From the NCBI GenBank assembly GCA_039000515.1, contig JBCFYV010011135.1, forward strand, positions 11,172,776 through 11,236,775: a stretch of DNA of 64,000 nt. The letters are read 5' to 3'. The translations under genes and the position numbers were made by a program. Source of the DNA: Timema cristinae (lineage: Eukaryota; Arthropoda; Insecta; Phasmatodea; Timematidae). Below the pieces are notes generated by a model. The model worked only from the letters and a program-made list of their open reading frames with translations. It had not been told where the DNA came from and searched no databases. This document shows, one piece after another, positions 1-12,520 of the stretch (positions within the stretch are counted from its first letter, which is position 1; every line of letters begins with the position of its first letter).

Positions 1-112
1 CTATTTGCTTTCTAATATATAAGTTTTGATTGATTAAATAGACAAATTATTATAGTAAGTTGGTTACGGTTATAGTCACATCCGAATATCACATTCTTTA
101 AAATGAAAAATG

Positions 113-535
113 ACATTTGGACACGGGAATCAAACCCGATACCTATGGCTTAATACACCAATGTTATAACCACTGAGCTATCCAGGAATAATTCCATGCC
201 CAAGGTCATTCTTCCCTCATATCTTAAGGCTGAATCTGTGATGGACGTGTGGAAATCTTCAGCTACTTATTGGTTATCAATTAAGATCACGAGCTATCCA
301 GGAATCATCCCATGCTCAAGGTCATTCTTCACTCATATTTTAAGGCTGAGTCTGTGATGAACGTTCGGAAATCCTCAGCTACTTATTAGTTATCAATTAA
401 AATCACGAGCAATCAGATAAAGCAGCCATCTTCGACTCTGTAGGACCTTATGCTACCAATATCCCCATCATAAGCAGGATTCTCTAACATGAAAGCGACG
501 CCTTAAGCCATTCGGCCACTGAAGTGGGTCATAAG
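113..535 (-). repeat. Composite tRNA-derived SINE, family D
   Basis: Read on the minus strand, 115-190 is tRNA-like, with an A-box-like TAGCTCAGTGG and a B-box-like GGGTTTGATTCCC. The minus-strand 5' end (480-530) holds a second, Ser/Leu-tRNA-like head (CAGTGGCCGAATGG). The body between them recurs at 3665-3890 on the + strand and partly at 21690-21880. This looks like a dimeric SINE. An 80-bp part (184-263) is partly repeated at 295-372. Confidence 0.6.
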
Positions 536-672
536 TCTATTGGTAGAACTAGTAATTTATATATATTTATATGTGTGCAAATTTAGATGTATACATCAAT
601 GGTCTTGGGGAAAAGTTCTTGTCTCAGGACCTGATGTGAGTTGGTTCAAACCCAGCTGAAGCCAATGGATTT
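536..672. other. Unassigned spacer
   Basis: AT-rich with a short TA-rich tract. A B-box-like GGTTCAAACCC lies near 643, possibly another tRNA-derived scrap. No gene seen. Confidence 0.3.
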
Positions 673-1315
673 ATATTGAGAGAGAAAAAATCAATATCAC
701 AACAAATCGGTAGGCTATTTCATGCTAGCCCGTAGAATGCACTTTGTTTTCCTAGATAAGTGAAAGGTTTTAGCGTCAGGAGGGTAATCCGGCTGTAAAA
801 ACCGGTCTAGTAGAAACCAATATATCCAGTTCTTGTGATTTACCATGGATTAAAAACGTCGACCCCATATAGGCTGGATGATATGTAGAAAAAGAGGTAG
901 TAGGATATATACACGGGGAAAGAAATGGCATTGTTCATATTTCAATATACATTTCTAAAACAATTATATTTATATATATATATAAAAATATAATTGTTTT
1001 AGAATTGTTTTATAACTAAAAAATGTTCTCTTCCATCTAAATTGAAATATGAACAATGCCATTTCTTTCTCCGTGTATATATTCTCCTACTTCTTTTTCT
1101 ACATATCATCCAGCCTATATGGGGTTGACGTTTTTAATCCATGGTAAATCAAAAGAACTGGATATATTGGTTTCTAGTAGACCGGTTTTTACAGCCGGAT
1201 TACCCTCCTGACGCTAAACCATTTACCTTGTCTATGGAAACAAAGTGAATTCCACGAGCTAGCATGAAAGAATCTACCAATTTGTTGTGATAATGATTTT
1301 TTTCTCCCTCAATAT
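673..1315. repeat. Foldback element: ~300-bp arms of an imperfect palindrome
   Basis: The sequence from 673 to about 975 reappears as its reverse complement from about 1000 to 1315, with scattered mismatches. The centre is an AT-rich TATATA stretch near 960-1000. The outer tips are TATATTGAGAGAG and CTCCCTCAATATA. No ORF lies inside. It is either a foldback/MITE-type element with very long inverted repeats or a head-to-head duplication. The arms are about 90% alike by eye. Confidence 0.75.
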
Positions 1316-1567
1316 ATATATATATATATATACACACACAAACACACACTTAAGCGCAAGCGACCTGCAACTGTCATGTTTCAGCGATAATATAATTGCC
1401 TAGAAAACTACGTATACTACTTAATAGAAGAAGACGAGGGGCACTTTTTAAATGCGAAGTGAAGTCGAAGCCGAATCTTGAAACATTCGAAGCAAAGTCG
1501 AAGCTGAAGTCAGCACGTAACACTACGTTTAATGTTTAAATCACCCATTAAATTAATCCATATAAAT
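1316..1567. other. Unassigned spacer with TA and CA microsatellite
   Basis: A (TA)n(CA)n tract lies at 1312-1350. The rest shows no recognisable gene or repeat, apart from a short degenerate GAAG(C/T)CGAAG run near 1450-1515. Confidence 0.3.
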
Positions 1568-1715
1568 ACAAAGAATGCCAGGCCTCCACCGTGGTTTGGA
1601 TTCCACGTTAAACTGTAGGTCCTTCATTTCATCTCACAATCACCCTACCATTACACATTAGCGTAAGTGCGTATAACCCGAACGGGTAGTAAGACGCGGT
1701 GCTAATAATAATAAA
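1568..1715 (+). repeat. SINE family A, 3' fragment
   Basis: Body and 3' domain of the SINE that is complete at 15506-15825. It ends in the shared tail GCGTATAACCCGAACGGG followed by an AAT-rich stretch. The tRNA-like head is missing, so this is a 5'-truncated copy. Confidence 0.7.
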
Positions 1716-1858
1716 CACAAAGGCTTTGAGAGAGAAATAAGTAACAATATATTTTTAATGCTGAGATATTAATGTACATATAATGTTATAGAGTTCATTT
1801 AATCACTCGCATGTGTTAAAATAATCATTAGTATGTGTTTTTTAGTAATTATAGGTCT
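1716..1858. other. Unassigned spacer
   Basis: AT-rich; nothing recognised. Confidence 0.3.
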
Positions 1859-2106
1859 AGCGCCTCAGTGGCGTAGTTAGCTAACGCGCTAGTCTTGTTG
1901 AGCTAAACTGCCGAGGATGAGGAGCTAGTGTTTGAATCTCACTCGGGTGAACTGGGGGTGCTTTTACCTAAATGGTCTTCCACTCTCCCTCCATGCGAAT
2001 TTGAGTTCACTTCTTCTAAATTCAACCTTACCAATACCTAATCCAATAGAGTAATTAATACTTAAGCGTATAGCCCGAATGGCTACTAAGACGCGGTGTT
2101 AAATTA
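1859..2106 (+). repeat. SINE family B, full-length
   Basis: The tRNA-like head has an A-box-like GGCGTAGTTAGCTAACGCG (1871) and a B-box-like GTTTGAATCTCAC (1930). The body has the block CTAAATGG..CCACTCTCCCTCCA, and the shared 3' tail is a variant of GCGTATAACCCGAACGGGTA. Other copies lie at 6645, 32970, 53336 and 59888. Confidence 0.7.
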
Positions 2107-2134
2107 AAAAAATAAAAACTATTTGTCAAAAACT

Positions 2135-2385
2135 CCATAACGTGAGTCAATCCTCGGTCCCAGCACAAATTTATCTGATTGCCAAACCCTTCCTTCACTT
2201 CTGACAAGACGTGTAATAATCACAACTTGTGAATGTGGGGAATGCCAGGCCTCCACTGTGGTTCGGATTCCACGTTAAACTATAGGTCCTCCATTTCATC
2301 CCACAATCACCCTACCATTACACATTAGCGTAAGGGCGTATAAACCAAACGGTTAGTAAGACGTGATGATGAGAATAATAATAAT
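2135..2385 (+). repeat. SINE family A, 5'-truncated
   Basis: It begins within the B-box region (CAATCCTCGGTCCC) and runs through the body to the shared 3' tail, ending in AATAATAATAA. Confidence 0.65.
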
Positions 2386-2690
2386 ATACTTGAGCCCACG
2401 ATTGAGCTCTACCGAACAAGCAGCCGTGGCCGTTGGCGATGATAGTGCCAACGTTTGTGAATAGAGGGGGTCGTGTGGTCAGCACAACGAACCCTCCAGC
2501 CGATAATCTCAGTTGTATAGACCCAAGCCGCCACTTTTTATCATTCAAGTAGCTCCACATTTCCTCTTTTGAGGCTGAGTTTGATTTCTTTACAGACACA
2601 CTGATTTACAGAAAATGTCTGAAAATGTCTGAGGATCAAGCCCTGGATCTCTGGATATGCAGGCAGAAAAATATTATGCTATTGAATTAA
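2386..2690. other. Unassigned, slightly GC-richer stretch
   Basis: On the minus strand 2318-2599 is open for 93 codons, but much of that is SINE tail and there is no recognisable domain. I see no gene. Confidence 0.3.
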
Positions 2691-2960
2691 TCGTTCCACA
2701 TTGGGCGTCGATTAAAACGTTACGTGCTAGCGATGGGCGTTGGATGAAATAATACCGTTTAACTATCTGATAATAACTGCCCGCGATCGAGCACTTATTA
2801 AAGTGGTACGGTATTTCGGTTATATAATTGCCCCGAGATTGGGAGCCAATTATTGAGATACGGATGTTATTGTGAGATAATAGATTTTATAGCCCCGTGA
2901 TCAAGCGCCAATTATTATGATACGGTTTTACAATCTGATATTTAATTGAATAAATTAGAC
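2691..2960. repeat. Degenerate short tandem repeat
   Basis: A motif of the type GCCCCG-GATTGGGAGCCAATTATT-GATACGG recurs about four times with a period of roughly 65-80 bp (near 2705, 2770, 2830 and 2890). The copies are strongly diverged. A comparable GATCGTG/AATTATTA pattern occurs at 32640-32860. Confidence 0.45.
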
Positions 2961-3664
2961 CTTTAATGTTGCACACGATTTATTAAAATGGTTTTATCTT
3001 CGGCATTGAAGATATAATGTTATATAATACAGTTTGGTTGAACTACCGTTATATTACAACTATATGTTTTACCGCCACTGAATATTACTGTATTTGATTA
3101 CAAAGATACTGTGTGATGGTGTTGAATGTAATGGATTCATACGCACAAGCGGCTCATAAATAACCTAACCCTGCCTTTGGACCCCTTGTCAACAGTACAA
3201 AAACCAAAGAAAGGGTCCTGGCGACAAATGTTGTGAAGGCTAGCTTCCTATTGGGTAGAGGGAGCTAGCGCCACTTGCTATATTGGTATTACTACGGAGT
3301 TGATTTTGAAAGAAAAAATAAGTTTTAATGGTGCAATATATCGACATCAGTTCTGAAAAGTGCGTGATTCTCCATGGATGAAGTATTAAAAGGATATTTT
3401 GCATACAATACTTTAAAGAAAAATTTACTTCAGCCATGACTTTTTAAATATATGAGAGGGGTCCAATCAGTATCATTACAAGCTCTGGCCACGAAGGCGG
3501 TCAATTATAGACCTATGTCAAAATAAGTTATATTTAAGGAGATATTTAAAATATATTTATAATATATTTAAGTGTTCTCCTTCTTTAGATCTGTTTCAAA
3601 ACTTGGAATTTTATTAAAAATCCACATTTTTTTAATCATATGAGATATGACCAGGAAAGACATT
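2961..3664. other. Unassigned AT-rich DNA
   Basis: No gene, RNA or recognised repeat. The short minus-strand reading frame at 3240-3437 has no recognisable features. Confidence 0.3.
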
Positions 3665-3890
3665 ACATCTAGACTATAGGCCTGCTTATGATGGGGATAT
3701 TGGTAGCATAAATCCTACAGAATCGAAGCTGGCTGCGTTATCTGATAGCTCATGATCTTAATTGATAAACTAATAAGTATCTGAAGATTTCCGCACGTCC
3801 ATCAAAGACTCTGCCTTAAAACATGAGTGAAGACTGACCTTGGAATGGGACGATTCCTGGATAGTTCAGTGGTTATAACATTACATGTGG
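3665..3890 (+). repeat. SINE family D, partial
   Basis: Matches the reverse complement of 184-480 and runs into the tRNA-like head CTGGATAGTTCAGTGGTTATAACATT. It breaks off at about 3888. Confidence 0.6.
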
Positions 3891-4009
3891 CGAGAGGTTA
3901 ATATTGGTATTTGTTTATCTCGGACCACCTCTCGTACCTTAATTGGATTTGGCGCGATTAAAGCTCAGGGATGAGTGAAGCTTTTATAACATCTTTTGGT
4001 CGGATGTAT

Positions 4010-4265
4010 GTTTAGACTATTAGCCGCTCTGGTAGCACAGAACAGTAACCGTGGAGGATGTCCACAAGTCGTACCCGTTATGAGATTATGTGAGTCTTAA
4101 CCTAACCCTAACATAACCCTAATTAACTAACCCTTTGTTACCGTTGGAATCATTCCCCTTAAGGGAAAGATACCAATGGTATCATCTGGTAATCTAATCT
4201 GGGACCCCTAGACTTGTAGCCAGATATGACTGACTACTACATCACTGGATCCTCTACTACTAATA
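4010..4265 (-). repeat. tRNA-derived SINE family E
   Basis: Matches 55015-55312 through the body (CCTAACCCTAA, CCCTTTGTTACC, CCTTAAGGGAAA). It ends, read on the minus strand, in a tRNA-like head with GTAGTAGTCAGTCA near 4225-4245. Confidence 0.5.
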
Positions 4266-4935
4266 AAATAAATTTTATCAATAATGACCATAAAAAAAGG
4301 TTGTATTTTTTTTCTTTCAAATCCTTCCTAAAATATTCCTATATGTTTTGAATTGTTTTTTTTTAGGGAGAGTGAAGATATGAATTTCTAGCCTGCTGCC
4401 TCTTGGTCCAACCCCTTATAATGCATCCCCTCTCATTTTTATACACCCTTGTAAATATACAATTCAGGATCGACCGGAAATTGGAAAAAAAGTCCTAAAG
4501 GTCGAGTAGCATCTATAAATAGATTATCGTATGCTCTATGCGTGATCGAATGAAAATATTATCAGGAATAATGGACGCTACCACTCCGTTAGAGATGGAA
4601 TTGTCTCTTCTTAGTTTTTCTTTCGATCACTCTATCGAACCTTTTTAGCAAAATATAACGGTGGCTAACCTAATCAAACAAAACTATTAAAGTGTTTTTA
4701 AATACCATTTTATTTTTTAACCTAGTTGTCTATTGGTAAGTAATCCTGGATGAATGGTTCCTATGGTGGCCATCGTCTGGTTGATTAGGCTTAAAATAAG
4801 TTTAAAACCTCTACTGCCACCACATAATCATCATAATCATAATCATCCTTCATATCATCGAGACGAAGTAACCGCACCTACATGGTGCACCAACCCTAGA
4901 AGACTGTCATATATCCGCCACTGCCAGTAGAAAAT
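4266..4935. other. Unassigned spacer
   Basis: Nothing recognised beyond simple AT-rich and (CAT)n-like stretches near 4825-4850. Confidence 0.3.
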
Positions 4936-4937
4936 CG

Positions 4938-5850
4938 GAAACCTGTTTTATAAAGGCTACAAGTCTACAATTTACAAGAGAGTTCACTTGTAAATTTCAA
5001 TTAGCAAATTGGGTTTCATAAATATAAAATAAGCTCTTGTGGATACAAGTGAAATTTTACAACTTACAAGTGTTTGTTACAAGTTGGTAGTTTTGTTTCA
5101 TAAAGTTTATTGTAGATTACAAGCGTTTGTAAATCAAGGCGTATTTTCAAAAACCTGAGAAAGTAAGTAAAAGTTTAGTATGTTATTTGTACATCATAAG
5201 TTCAGTATACTAGGTCTATTTTAATGAATCAATCACTTGTGTTAAAGATTTAAGTATTATGATTATTACGTTAATAGAGATATAATGAAGGTGTAGACAA
5301 GTGATTAATACGCTTAAGAGATGGCCACGTAATAATTGTCTTGAATTAGTTCATCGAAAACTGAAAAACTACAGCAATATATAGTTAATTATTGTTGTAA
5401 AAAATAAATCAACAACTGTTTTAGTTAGGGAAAAATTAAATTACACAGTGTCCTACAGTAATATTGAGCCTCAAGAACTTAGAAATTGAATATAATGTTT
5501 TTCATTCCATAATTTTATTTTATTTAAAAAATTTACAAAATGTATTTATGTCCATTCATCTTTTTTAATAACTGATAATTTAATATTTAACTAAACCTGT
5601 GACAAAATAATTTTAAAACTGATTTTGTACTTTTGATTGCTGAGAAATAGGTACTAAATTCTATATATTAATAATTAACTTGTAAGTAAAACAGATGAAT
5701 TGTAAATAATGTACGTTCTACAATGACACTATAATTTACAAATCGAACTATTTTCTTTATGAAAACCTATAATATATTTACAAATGTGGAACATTCAATT
5801 GTAACATGAAAATTGTGGACTTGTAGTTTAATGAAACAGGCACTAGAAGA
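4938..5850. mobile_element. Non-autonomous inverted-repeat element (MITE-like)
   Basis: The left end CCTGTTTTATAAAGGCTAC (4951) is matched by the reverse complement of the right end (GTAGTTTAATGAAACAGG, 5824-5841). Several internal TTACAAGTG/CACTTGTA motifs occur in both orientations. There is no ORF, and the target duplication is not clean. The superfamily is unknown. Confidence 0.55.
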
Positions 5851-6644
5851 ATCTTGCCAACAAGCCCTGATGACGTATGTTAAAAAAATTAACCCTACTG
5901 GTGGTCACATAGATCTAAAAGATTGATTCATGTTTGATGATAATAATTGAGAAAAGAATTGGTTTTAGTGGCGCAGCAATTCACACTCTAGCAGATATTA
6001 TGTATGATGTTTTGCAACGCAAACTATAAACAGCCTATTATCCAAATACTCCATTCTATGGTGATTAAACATATATCACTGTTGACTGTTGAAGATGGGG
6101 AGATTGTTGTTCGTATCTAGGTTGGGATTACAGAGTGTGTTCTTTAGATTGCGTAAGGCTTTTTTTCATATTTTTTGACCTCACTTCCTCACTCCCACGT
6201 TAGGAGTCGAAAGATTTTTCATCACCTCCCTTTACGTAATTTTTTACGAGGTAAATTAGATTATTTTAATAGTTTAGTTATTCTTAGAAGTAAGGATTGG
6301 TAATAAAGCAAGTGATATGAAACAATAAGTAAATGAAATATAAGTGAAATTTTGTCATTAATATATTTTTCTGACAAAAAAATTAAGACTATGTCTTACC
6401 AGAGGTATTGTTAAAAAAAACCTTACTTAAGATGGTTTATGAATTTCCCTCTCCTCTACCTCTGTAAGAAAAAAGTTAGAAAATACTAAAGGGCCCACCC
6501 TCTCCCACAAAAAATAAACTTAAGTAATTTAAGGATGTCCTCTAAAGTGTGTTAAACTCTCCCATTACGCAAATGCAGGTACAATTCCTTTAAATTAAAA
6601 CTTCCTCATCCCCATCAAATTAATCTAATAATAAACATTTACCA
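5851..6644. other. Unassigned AT-rich DNA
   Basis: No gene or recognisable repeat seen. Confidence 0.3.
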
Positions 6645-6918
6645 GCCTCGGTGGAGTAGTTAGCTAGCACGCTAGTCTTGTGTTCAGCTAGACTGCCGAG
6701 GATGAATAGCTATATGTTCGAATCTCGGTCAGATGAAATGAGGAAGGTTTTCCCTAAATGGTTTTTCACTCTCCCTCCAAACAAATGCGGGTTCACTCCC
6801 TCTAAATTCAACCTCCTGAATTCCTAACCCATTATAGTAATTATTACTTAAGGCGTATAACACGAACGGGTAGTAAGACGTGGTACTTTGTATTATTATT
6901 ATTATTATTATTAATTAT
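6645..6918 (+). repeat. SINE family B, full-length
   Basis: The head GCCTCGGTGGAGTAGTTAGC is followed by the B-box-like GTTCGAATCTCGG, the family body, the shared 3' tail (GTATAACACGAACGGGTAG) and a (TAT/ATT)n tail. Confidence 0.7.
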
Positions 6919-7155
6919 GAGTTTAAATTTAGCCCAAATATTAAGTAGGAAGCGGTGGGTTTTTTTTTTACTGTAACGACGCAGGTTTAATAGTTATTGT
7001 GTTAGGGAGTGAAATATATCAATTCAAAATAACAACAAACATGGTTATTTATTTAAAGTAATATTTATAATTATTTCCAAACTGTACATGCAGATGTCTG
7101 CTTGTATCTATTTTTGTGAGTGCGTGCACATATTGAATCTCTTGGTTTTAAAGTT

Positions 7156-7326
7156 TGTCGCGATACGGTATCTTCTACACGTATCACCTGCGATCTGCGA
7201 TTTAAATATCTTATAATTTAAACATATTTTATTATGTTATTTAATACAACTTTTATTTAGAAATTACAGAAATCAATTTTTGTTTAGTTGTCAAAAAAAA
7301 GTAAATGCGTGAAAGGTGATTTACTT

Positions 7327-7358
<32 letters not shown>

Positions 7359-7716
7359 ATATATATATAATCATAATGAATTTGCCATATCAGCACACAC
7401 ACGTTTTAGCCCAAATAGACAGTTAACAACTCTGTCTAGTAAAAGCAAAAACAAACACTAATTGTCAGACTTCAAACTCAGGTTGTGCCCGAGAGCTGCT
7501 TAGCACTTACGGACACAATTAAAACTACTTCTATAAAAAGAACTAAAAACAATATAATTTACAAATGAAGCGTATATCTCTCTTTATCGCACCTACAGTG
7601 TGAAGTTTTATTTTCTTTAATTATTGTGAGGGCTGTAAACAAGCAAACTGAATGTTATTCACCATAGCCTGCTTGCACGTGTACGGAAATAAAACAGCAA
7701 CAGTATAATCAGACTA
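7156..7716 (-). repeat. Left terminal direct repeat of an LTR-type element
   Basis: About 560 bp, closely matching 11167-11737. It includes a TA or GATA microsatellite at the same internal position in both copies (7329-7368 here). The repeats begin TGTCGC and share the run CAAGCAAACTGAATGTTATT. The enclosed Gag-like sequence is on the minus strand, so this is the 3' LTR in the element's orientation. Confidence 0.6.
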
Positions 7717-8485
7717 AATAAAATTGACACAACCTAAATTTAAATGCTCTAGAAATCAATTCAATAAAACGGGATCAATACATTACTCCCCTACTTTCTG
7801 GGTTATTTTTAGAAGAAAAATGAATCAGAAATTAATTCAGTTAGCTTGTTTTTACATTGAACCCTTTACACGTCTTATAACACAACTACATCATATATCT
7901 TACAAAATAATATAGAAAACCTATACATTGGTTACATAGAGTAACAGTAAGCTGAGGTGGGTAGTGTTCATCAATTATTTTACATCATTTAAAATATTTA
8001 TCATTTACATCGAGAATTCTCACTTAACAGTCCTAAGAATGTTCATCTTGATTTGTCACTTCCTTTTATGAATTAAATATTCTACGGCAGAAAAGTTTTA
8101 GATTTTCACTCTAATTGATATAACTAGGCTGGTGATATAAAAGAGAAATTACTAATAATGTTTAGCTAGCTTTATTTTATGTACACTATTGTCACATGGT
8201 AATATAATAATATAAACAACATAGTGAAACAAAGAGCTACACATCGCACTGCACATAATTTGGATACCACCCTTGACAAAACACAAAATATAAAATTTCT
8301 GACATCCCAGACTAAATTGGTAGATCTGAAGTTGATCGCGATATTTCTGAAGCTTCACATTGGAATAGTATGCAAAATATACAAGATCCATATTCTGTTT
8401 GGATTATACTCTAAATTAAATTGATATTCTAAAAGTTTTATCTTTATGAGGAGACAACACCTACTCTTACTTAGGTCTTAATTTC
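7717..8485 (-). mobile_element. Internal non-coding region of the Gag-only LTR element
   Basis: Lies between the end of the Gag-like sequence and the left terminal repeat. It has only short frames without recognisable domains. No reverse transcriptase, RNase H or integrase motif could be seen where pol would be expected. Confidence 0.4.
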
Positions 8486-10711
8486 CTACTTTCCTACTAG
8501 CTTTGTCACTTCCTCAAAATAAGGTTTAATTTCATCAAAATGTTTAGGCTGATACACCTCTGCCACTACAGTTCTCGCTTGACCTCTTCCATCATCTTGC
8601 CTCTGTCCCTGGTCGGTATTTTGGGTCCCTGTGTTTCTTTGTTCTCTGTACCTTAGTGGGTGATAATTCTGATTGTATCCCTTCTGTCCCTGATTGTGAT
8701 CATTTTGCCTATACTGTCCCTGGTTGAATAGTGGACCACTATATTAGTTTCCTTTGTAACTATTTTCTTGCCCTCTCTCCCAGTGTTGTGATGGAGGTGG
8801 TGTCCTGCTTTCTCTCTGAAACTGATAATTTGTTCTACCTTTTCCCTGTGGATGGTATTGATCCTTAACTTTCTGGAAACTTGACCAATTTGGTTTACTT
8901 TCTCTCACTGCACCTCTTTCTGAATTTGAATATAGGTACCCATTTTTTGTTGAATCACATTCCTGTAAATCCCCTAAATATTCCCACTATTTAGTTCTTT
9001 TACATATTTCATCAAATGCACTTAACACCCATTCCATGTCTTAATGGTACTGTAAATTCGCGCCAATAAGAGCATCCTATACATTTTGAGGATAATGATA
9101 TATTAAATGCCCAATGAGCCTATCTTCCTCTATCGGGTATTTCAAGTACTTTGCTAGTACCTTATATTTGGAAGATATTCACACATAGTTTCTGCTCGAA
9201 CACTCTATTTACAATTGAAAAATCAGCTGAAAAAAGCTATCTTGTTTTACCTGTCACCAAAATTTTCCCAACAAAGCATTCTTTGCCTGCACAAATGTAT
9301 CACACTCTTCTTCTACGGAATTTGCCCAGGACCTCACTTCCTCTCTCAATGCTGATAACAAAATAGTTCGCTTCACTAAATCGTTCCCCTCTCAAAGTAC
9401 GCTCCACTTTTCGAATGTATTGGATTGCTGAAACATTTCCTATCGGCCCTTTGAATTTGGGAATTGAAGATATTTCCTCACTCATTCCTCTAAACAAGAC
9501 ATTATTATGACAAACATGACTATCAACTCTCTCTTTATTTTTAACTTAATTAAATTTGCGCTCTAAGTCCTCAACTTTGTTTTGTAATTTCTCAAGATTT
9601 TTATCATAGCTATCTCTTAATTTTTTGACCTTTTCCTCCATGCTTTCGCCTTTGTGAGTCACTACATCCTCTACTTGAGACGTAATATAATCCCTATTCA
9701 CATCCACTTACCACTCCAGTTCTAACCTTATATTACCGACTTTGCGTTCCAAGTTAAACTGAACTATTTTGAACCTGTTTTTATGTGAGCAATTTTGAAC
9801 TCGATACCTTCTACCTTATTTTCGGTGCTTTTGACAGTGTTTATAAATTTATTTTCTAACTCTTCTATCTTTCAATTTACTTTGTTAGCTCTCCCAATTA
9901 AATCAAAATGGGTTTTTCTTAAATTATCTTGTTTTTGTTCCAACTCCTTTTGATTTTGTTTTAGAGTGATCAAATTCTTATCTAGATCCTTAACCTTAAC
10001 ATTAAGTGCCTGATGTGATCTTTCCAAGTTATCTAGTTTACACTCTAATTTTATTCCTAATTCCTTAATATCGTTTTTAATTTCTTTATTATTTTTTTCA
10101 ATTTCTTTATTATTTTTTTCAATTTCTTTATTATGGTTTTCTATTTGAGTTCCCAATTTTTTATTATTATCTTCTATTTGAGCTTCCAATTTTTTATTAT
10201 CTTCTATTTAAGTTTCCAATTTTTTATTATTATCTTCCATCTGAATTTCCAAATTTTTATTATTTTCTTCCATTTGAGTCCTTATTATCATGATAAGATG
10301 TTCCATTTTTTGTTCCCTTCCTCTATTAAATTCTTTTATACCTGAGCTGGATCAGAATCTCTTTTACTATCCTCAATGACTACAGTAGTATTTTTAATAT
10401 AGAATGTCATTACCCACATCCCTTAGTTTGGGATGTCCACTTGAGCTATTTTCATCTAATATCTGATTTTCACTATTATTTCCTGACTCCCGTTCTTCTA
10501 CCTGTTCTGTCCTGGAACCTCACCCTTTGTGTAAGTTTATACTGTTTGCATTTCCCACTTTAAGTTTGTTTAATCTACTCTCATACGTTTCATTTTCCCA
10601 ATCATCATCACTCTCCTCTAATCCTTCTTGATTATATGGTTTGTTCATGATTTTTTTCGTCTTCCGAACAAAATGGAATTTGAATTCTCCCACTACTACA
10701 ACCGTCCCCAA
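8486..10711 (-). pseudogene. Decayed retrotransposon Gag-like gene
   Basis: A Gag-type polyprotein of an LTR retrotransposon, read on the minus strand in several pieces broken by stops. The N-terminal part (10520-10711) is acidic. Then comes a long coiled coil, with heptad-like repeats of NNKEIEK near 10070-10140 (frame 9872-10189). A capsid-like piece at 9300-9497 has an IPKFKG..SAIQYI pattern and continues into a region resembling the Gag helix-rich core. The C-terminal tail (8486-8960) is rich in Gln, Asn, Arg and Gly and ends EEVTKLVGK. There is no CCHC zinc knuckle and no pol domain. Gag function (RNA packaging particles) is family knowledge; the assignment rests on domain order and the flanking direct repeats. 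Confidence 0.5.
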
Positions 10712-10830
10712 ATTAAATCCTCTTCTGATTCAAACATCATCACTTACAAGAGATGTTGAATTTCTTACGTTTAAACACCGTTTAAGTTCTACTTATTTCA
10801 TAAGATTTTTGAAAGAGTTACCTTACTAAC

Positions 10831-11166
10831 AATAAACTTAATTAATTATTATTTAATTAAAATAATTAAATGTAACAAACAAAAACATAATGTATCTACA
10901 GCTATTCAGTCGAATTGTACCTCTGTGGTTTTCCAACATCCGTTGATCGGTTACTTCGGAGTTCTGTTGTTATTCTGCATTGTTAGTATCTTCTATGCTT
11001 TGTTGCTACTATGCGTTGTTGATGAATTAACTACAGGAACGCCTGTATGTGTAACAGCTGCCTTGCTGCTGCAGTCACCCTTTAATTAGTCAGTGAGCAC
11101 CTCATATAATACCGAGTTTTACGTGAGCGATTTTTTTTATCGTGACCCGTAATTGGAAAAGCCATT
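10831..11166. other. Leader region of the LTR element
   Basis: Between the Gag-like start and the right terminal repeat. A tRNA primer-binding site could not be identified by eye. Confidence 0.3.
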
Positions 11167-11344
11167 TGTCGCACTTCGGTATCTTCAACACGTACCTGCG
11201 ATCTTCGATTTAAATATCTTTTAATTTAAACACATTTTATTATGTTATTTAATATAACTTTTAATTAGAAATTAAATAAATCGTTTTTGTTTAGTTGTCG
11301 AAAAAAAGTAAATGCTTGAAAGTGGATTTACTTTATATATATAT

Positions 11345-11394
<50 letters not shown>

Positions 11395-11737
11395 CATAAT
11401 GAATTTGCCATATCAGCACACACAAGTTTAGCTCGAATTGACAGTTAACAACTCTGTCTAGTAAAAGCAAAATCAAACACTAATTGTCAGACTTCAAGCT
11501 CAGATTGTGCCCGGGATCTGCTGAGCTCTTACGGACAAAAGTAAAACTACTTTTAGAAAAAGAGCATAAAAACAATATAATTTACAATTGAAGCATATAT
11601 CTCTCTTTCTCGAACCTACATTGCGAGTTTTTTTCTTTAATTATTGTGAGGGCTGTAAGCAAGCAAACTGAATGTTATTCACCATAGCCTGCTTGCACGT
11701 GTACGGAAATAAAACAGCAACAGTACAGTCAGACTAA
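11167..11737 (-). repeat. Right terminal direct repeat of the LTR-type element
   Basis: Second copy of 7156-7716. Here the microsatellite is (GATA)n at 11347-11395 instead of (TA)n. By the Gag orientation this is the 5' LTR. Confidence 0.6.
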
Positions 11738-12269
11738 AAAAAATCTTCTTTCTTCTTTAATTTAAAATAAATCTTTCTGAGCCATCAGCACGGTTCGTGC
11801 TGAAATAATTATATCCTGTGTTTATTTCAGATCTCATCACGTGATCACGTCTTTAGAAAGGACTTGATTTTGGAATCTCAGCCAAGTGTACTAGAGATGG
11901 TTTTCTTAATTGGACTCACCACTGCTGGGTGCCCACTGCTCATACTCTTTCCATGCTAATGCGTGTACACTTCTTATATTACAACCCTCCTTACACCCAC
12001 ATCGGTCGGGAATCAGGTCGAGGCGTAAGACCTTATCCATGTGTACTGAACGTGTTTGTAACTAAACCGTTTTCCTCTCTTGCTACAAGAAAACGGCAAA
12101 TGAGGATTCATTTCCTGAATAACCCACAAGTGTATATAGGTGGACCAAAATAAATTAGTAAATAGTAAATGGTACGGTGCATCTTTTCGTGTTCATCTTT
12201 AATTGGATACATTTACTGAAAACAAGTTAACTTTGTAAAACGAATTAATATATATTGTTGCAGAAATAC
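11738..12269. other. Unassigned spacer
   Basis: No gene or recognised repeat. Confidence 0.25.
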
Positions 12270-12520
12270 TACACCAAATATCATAAATTAAATAATATGC
12301 AATGTTACAGAAACATTGAGGAAAGAGGAACATCACTGTCCATCAAAGAACCTAACAATAAAGTTTACATTTCAAAGACCATAAAAAAATAGTTACTGTA
12401 TTTTTTATTATATCCCAGAAAATATTGGTTTTTAAAAAATATATTTCAACTAAAAGAGTTTTAATTTTAATAGTACTGCAACTTTACAATGTTAAGTTAT
12501 TTCCTACCCAAATAACTGTG
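12270..12520 (+). repeat. Interspersed AT-rich repeat, copy 1
   Basis: Similar to 60560-60870 over the blocks GTTGCAGAAA, CATCAAAGAAC, AATATTGGTTT and TATATTTCAA. The class is unknown. Confidence 0.45.
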
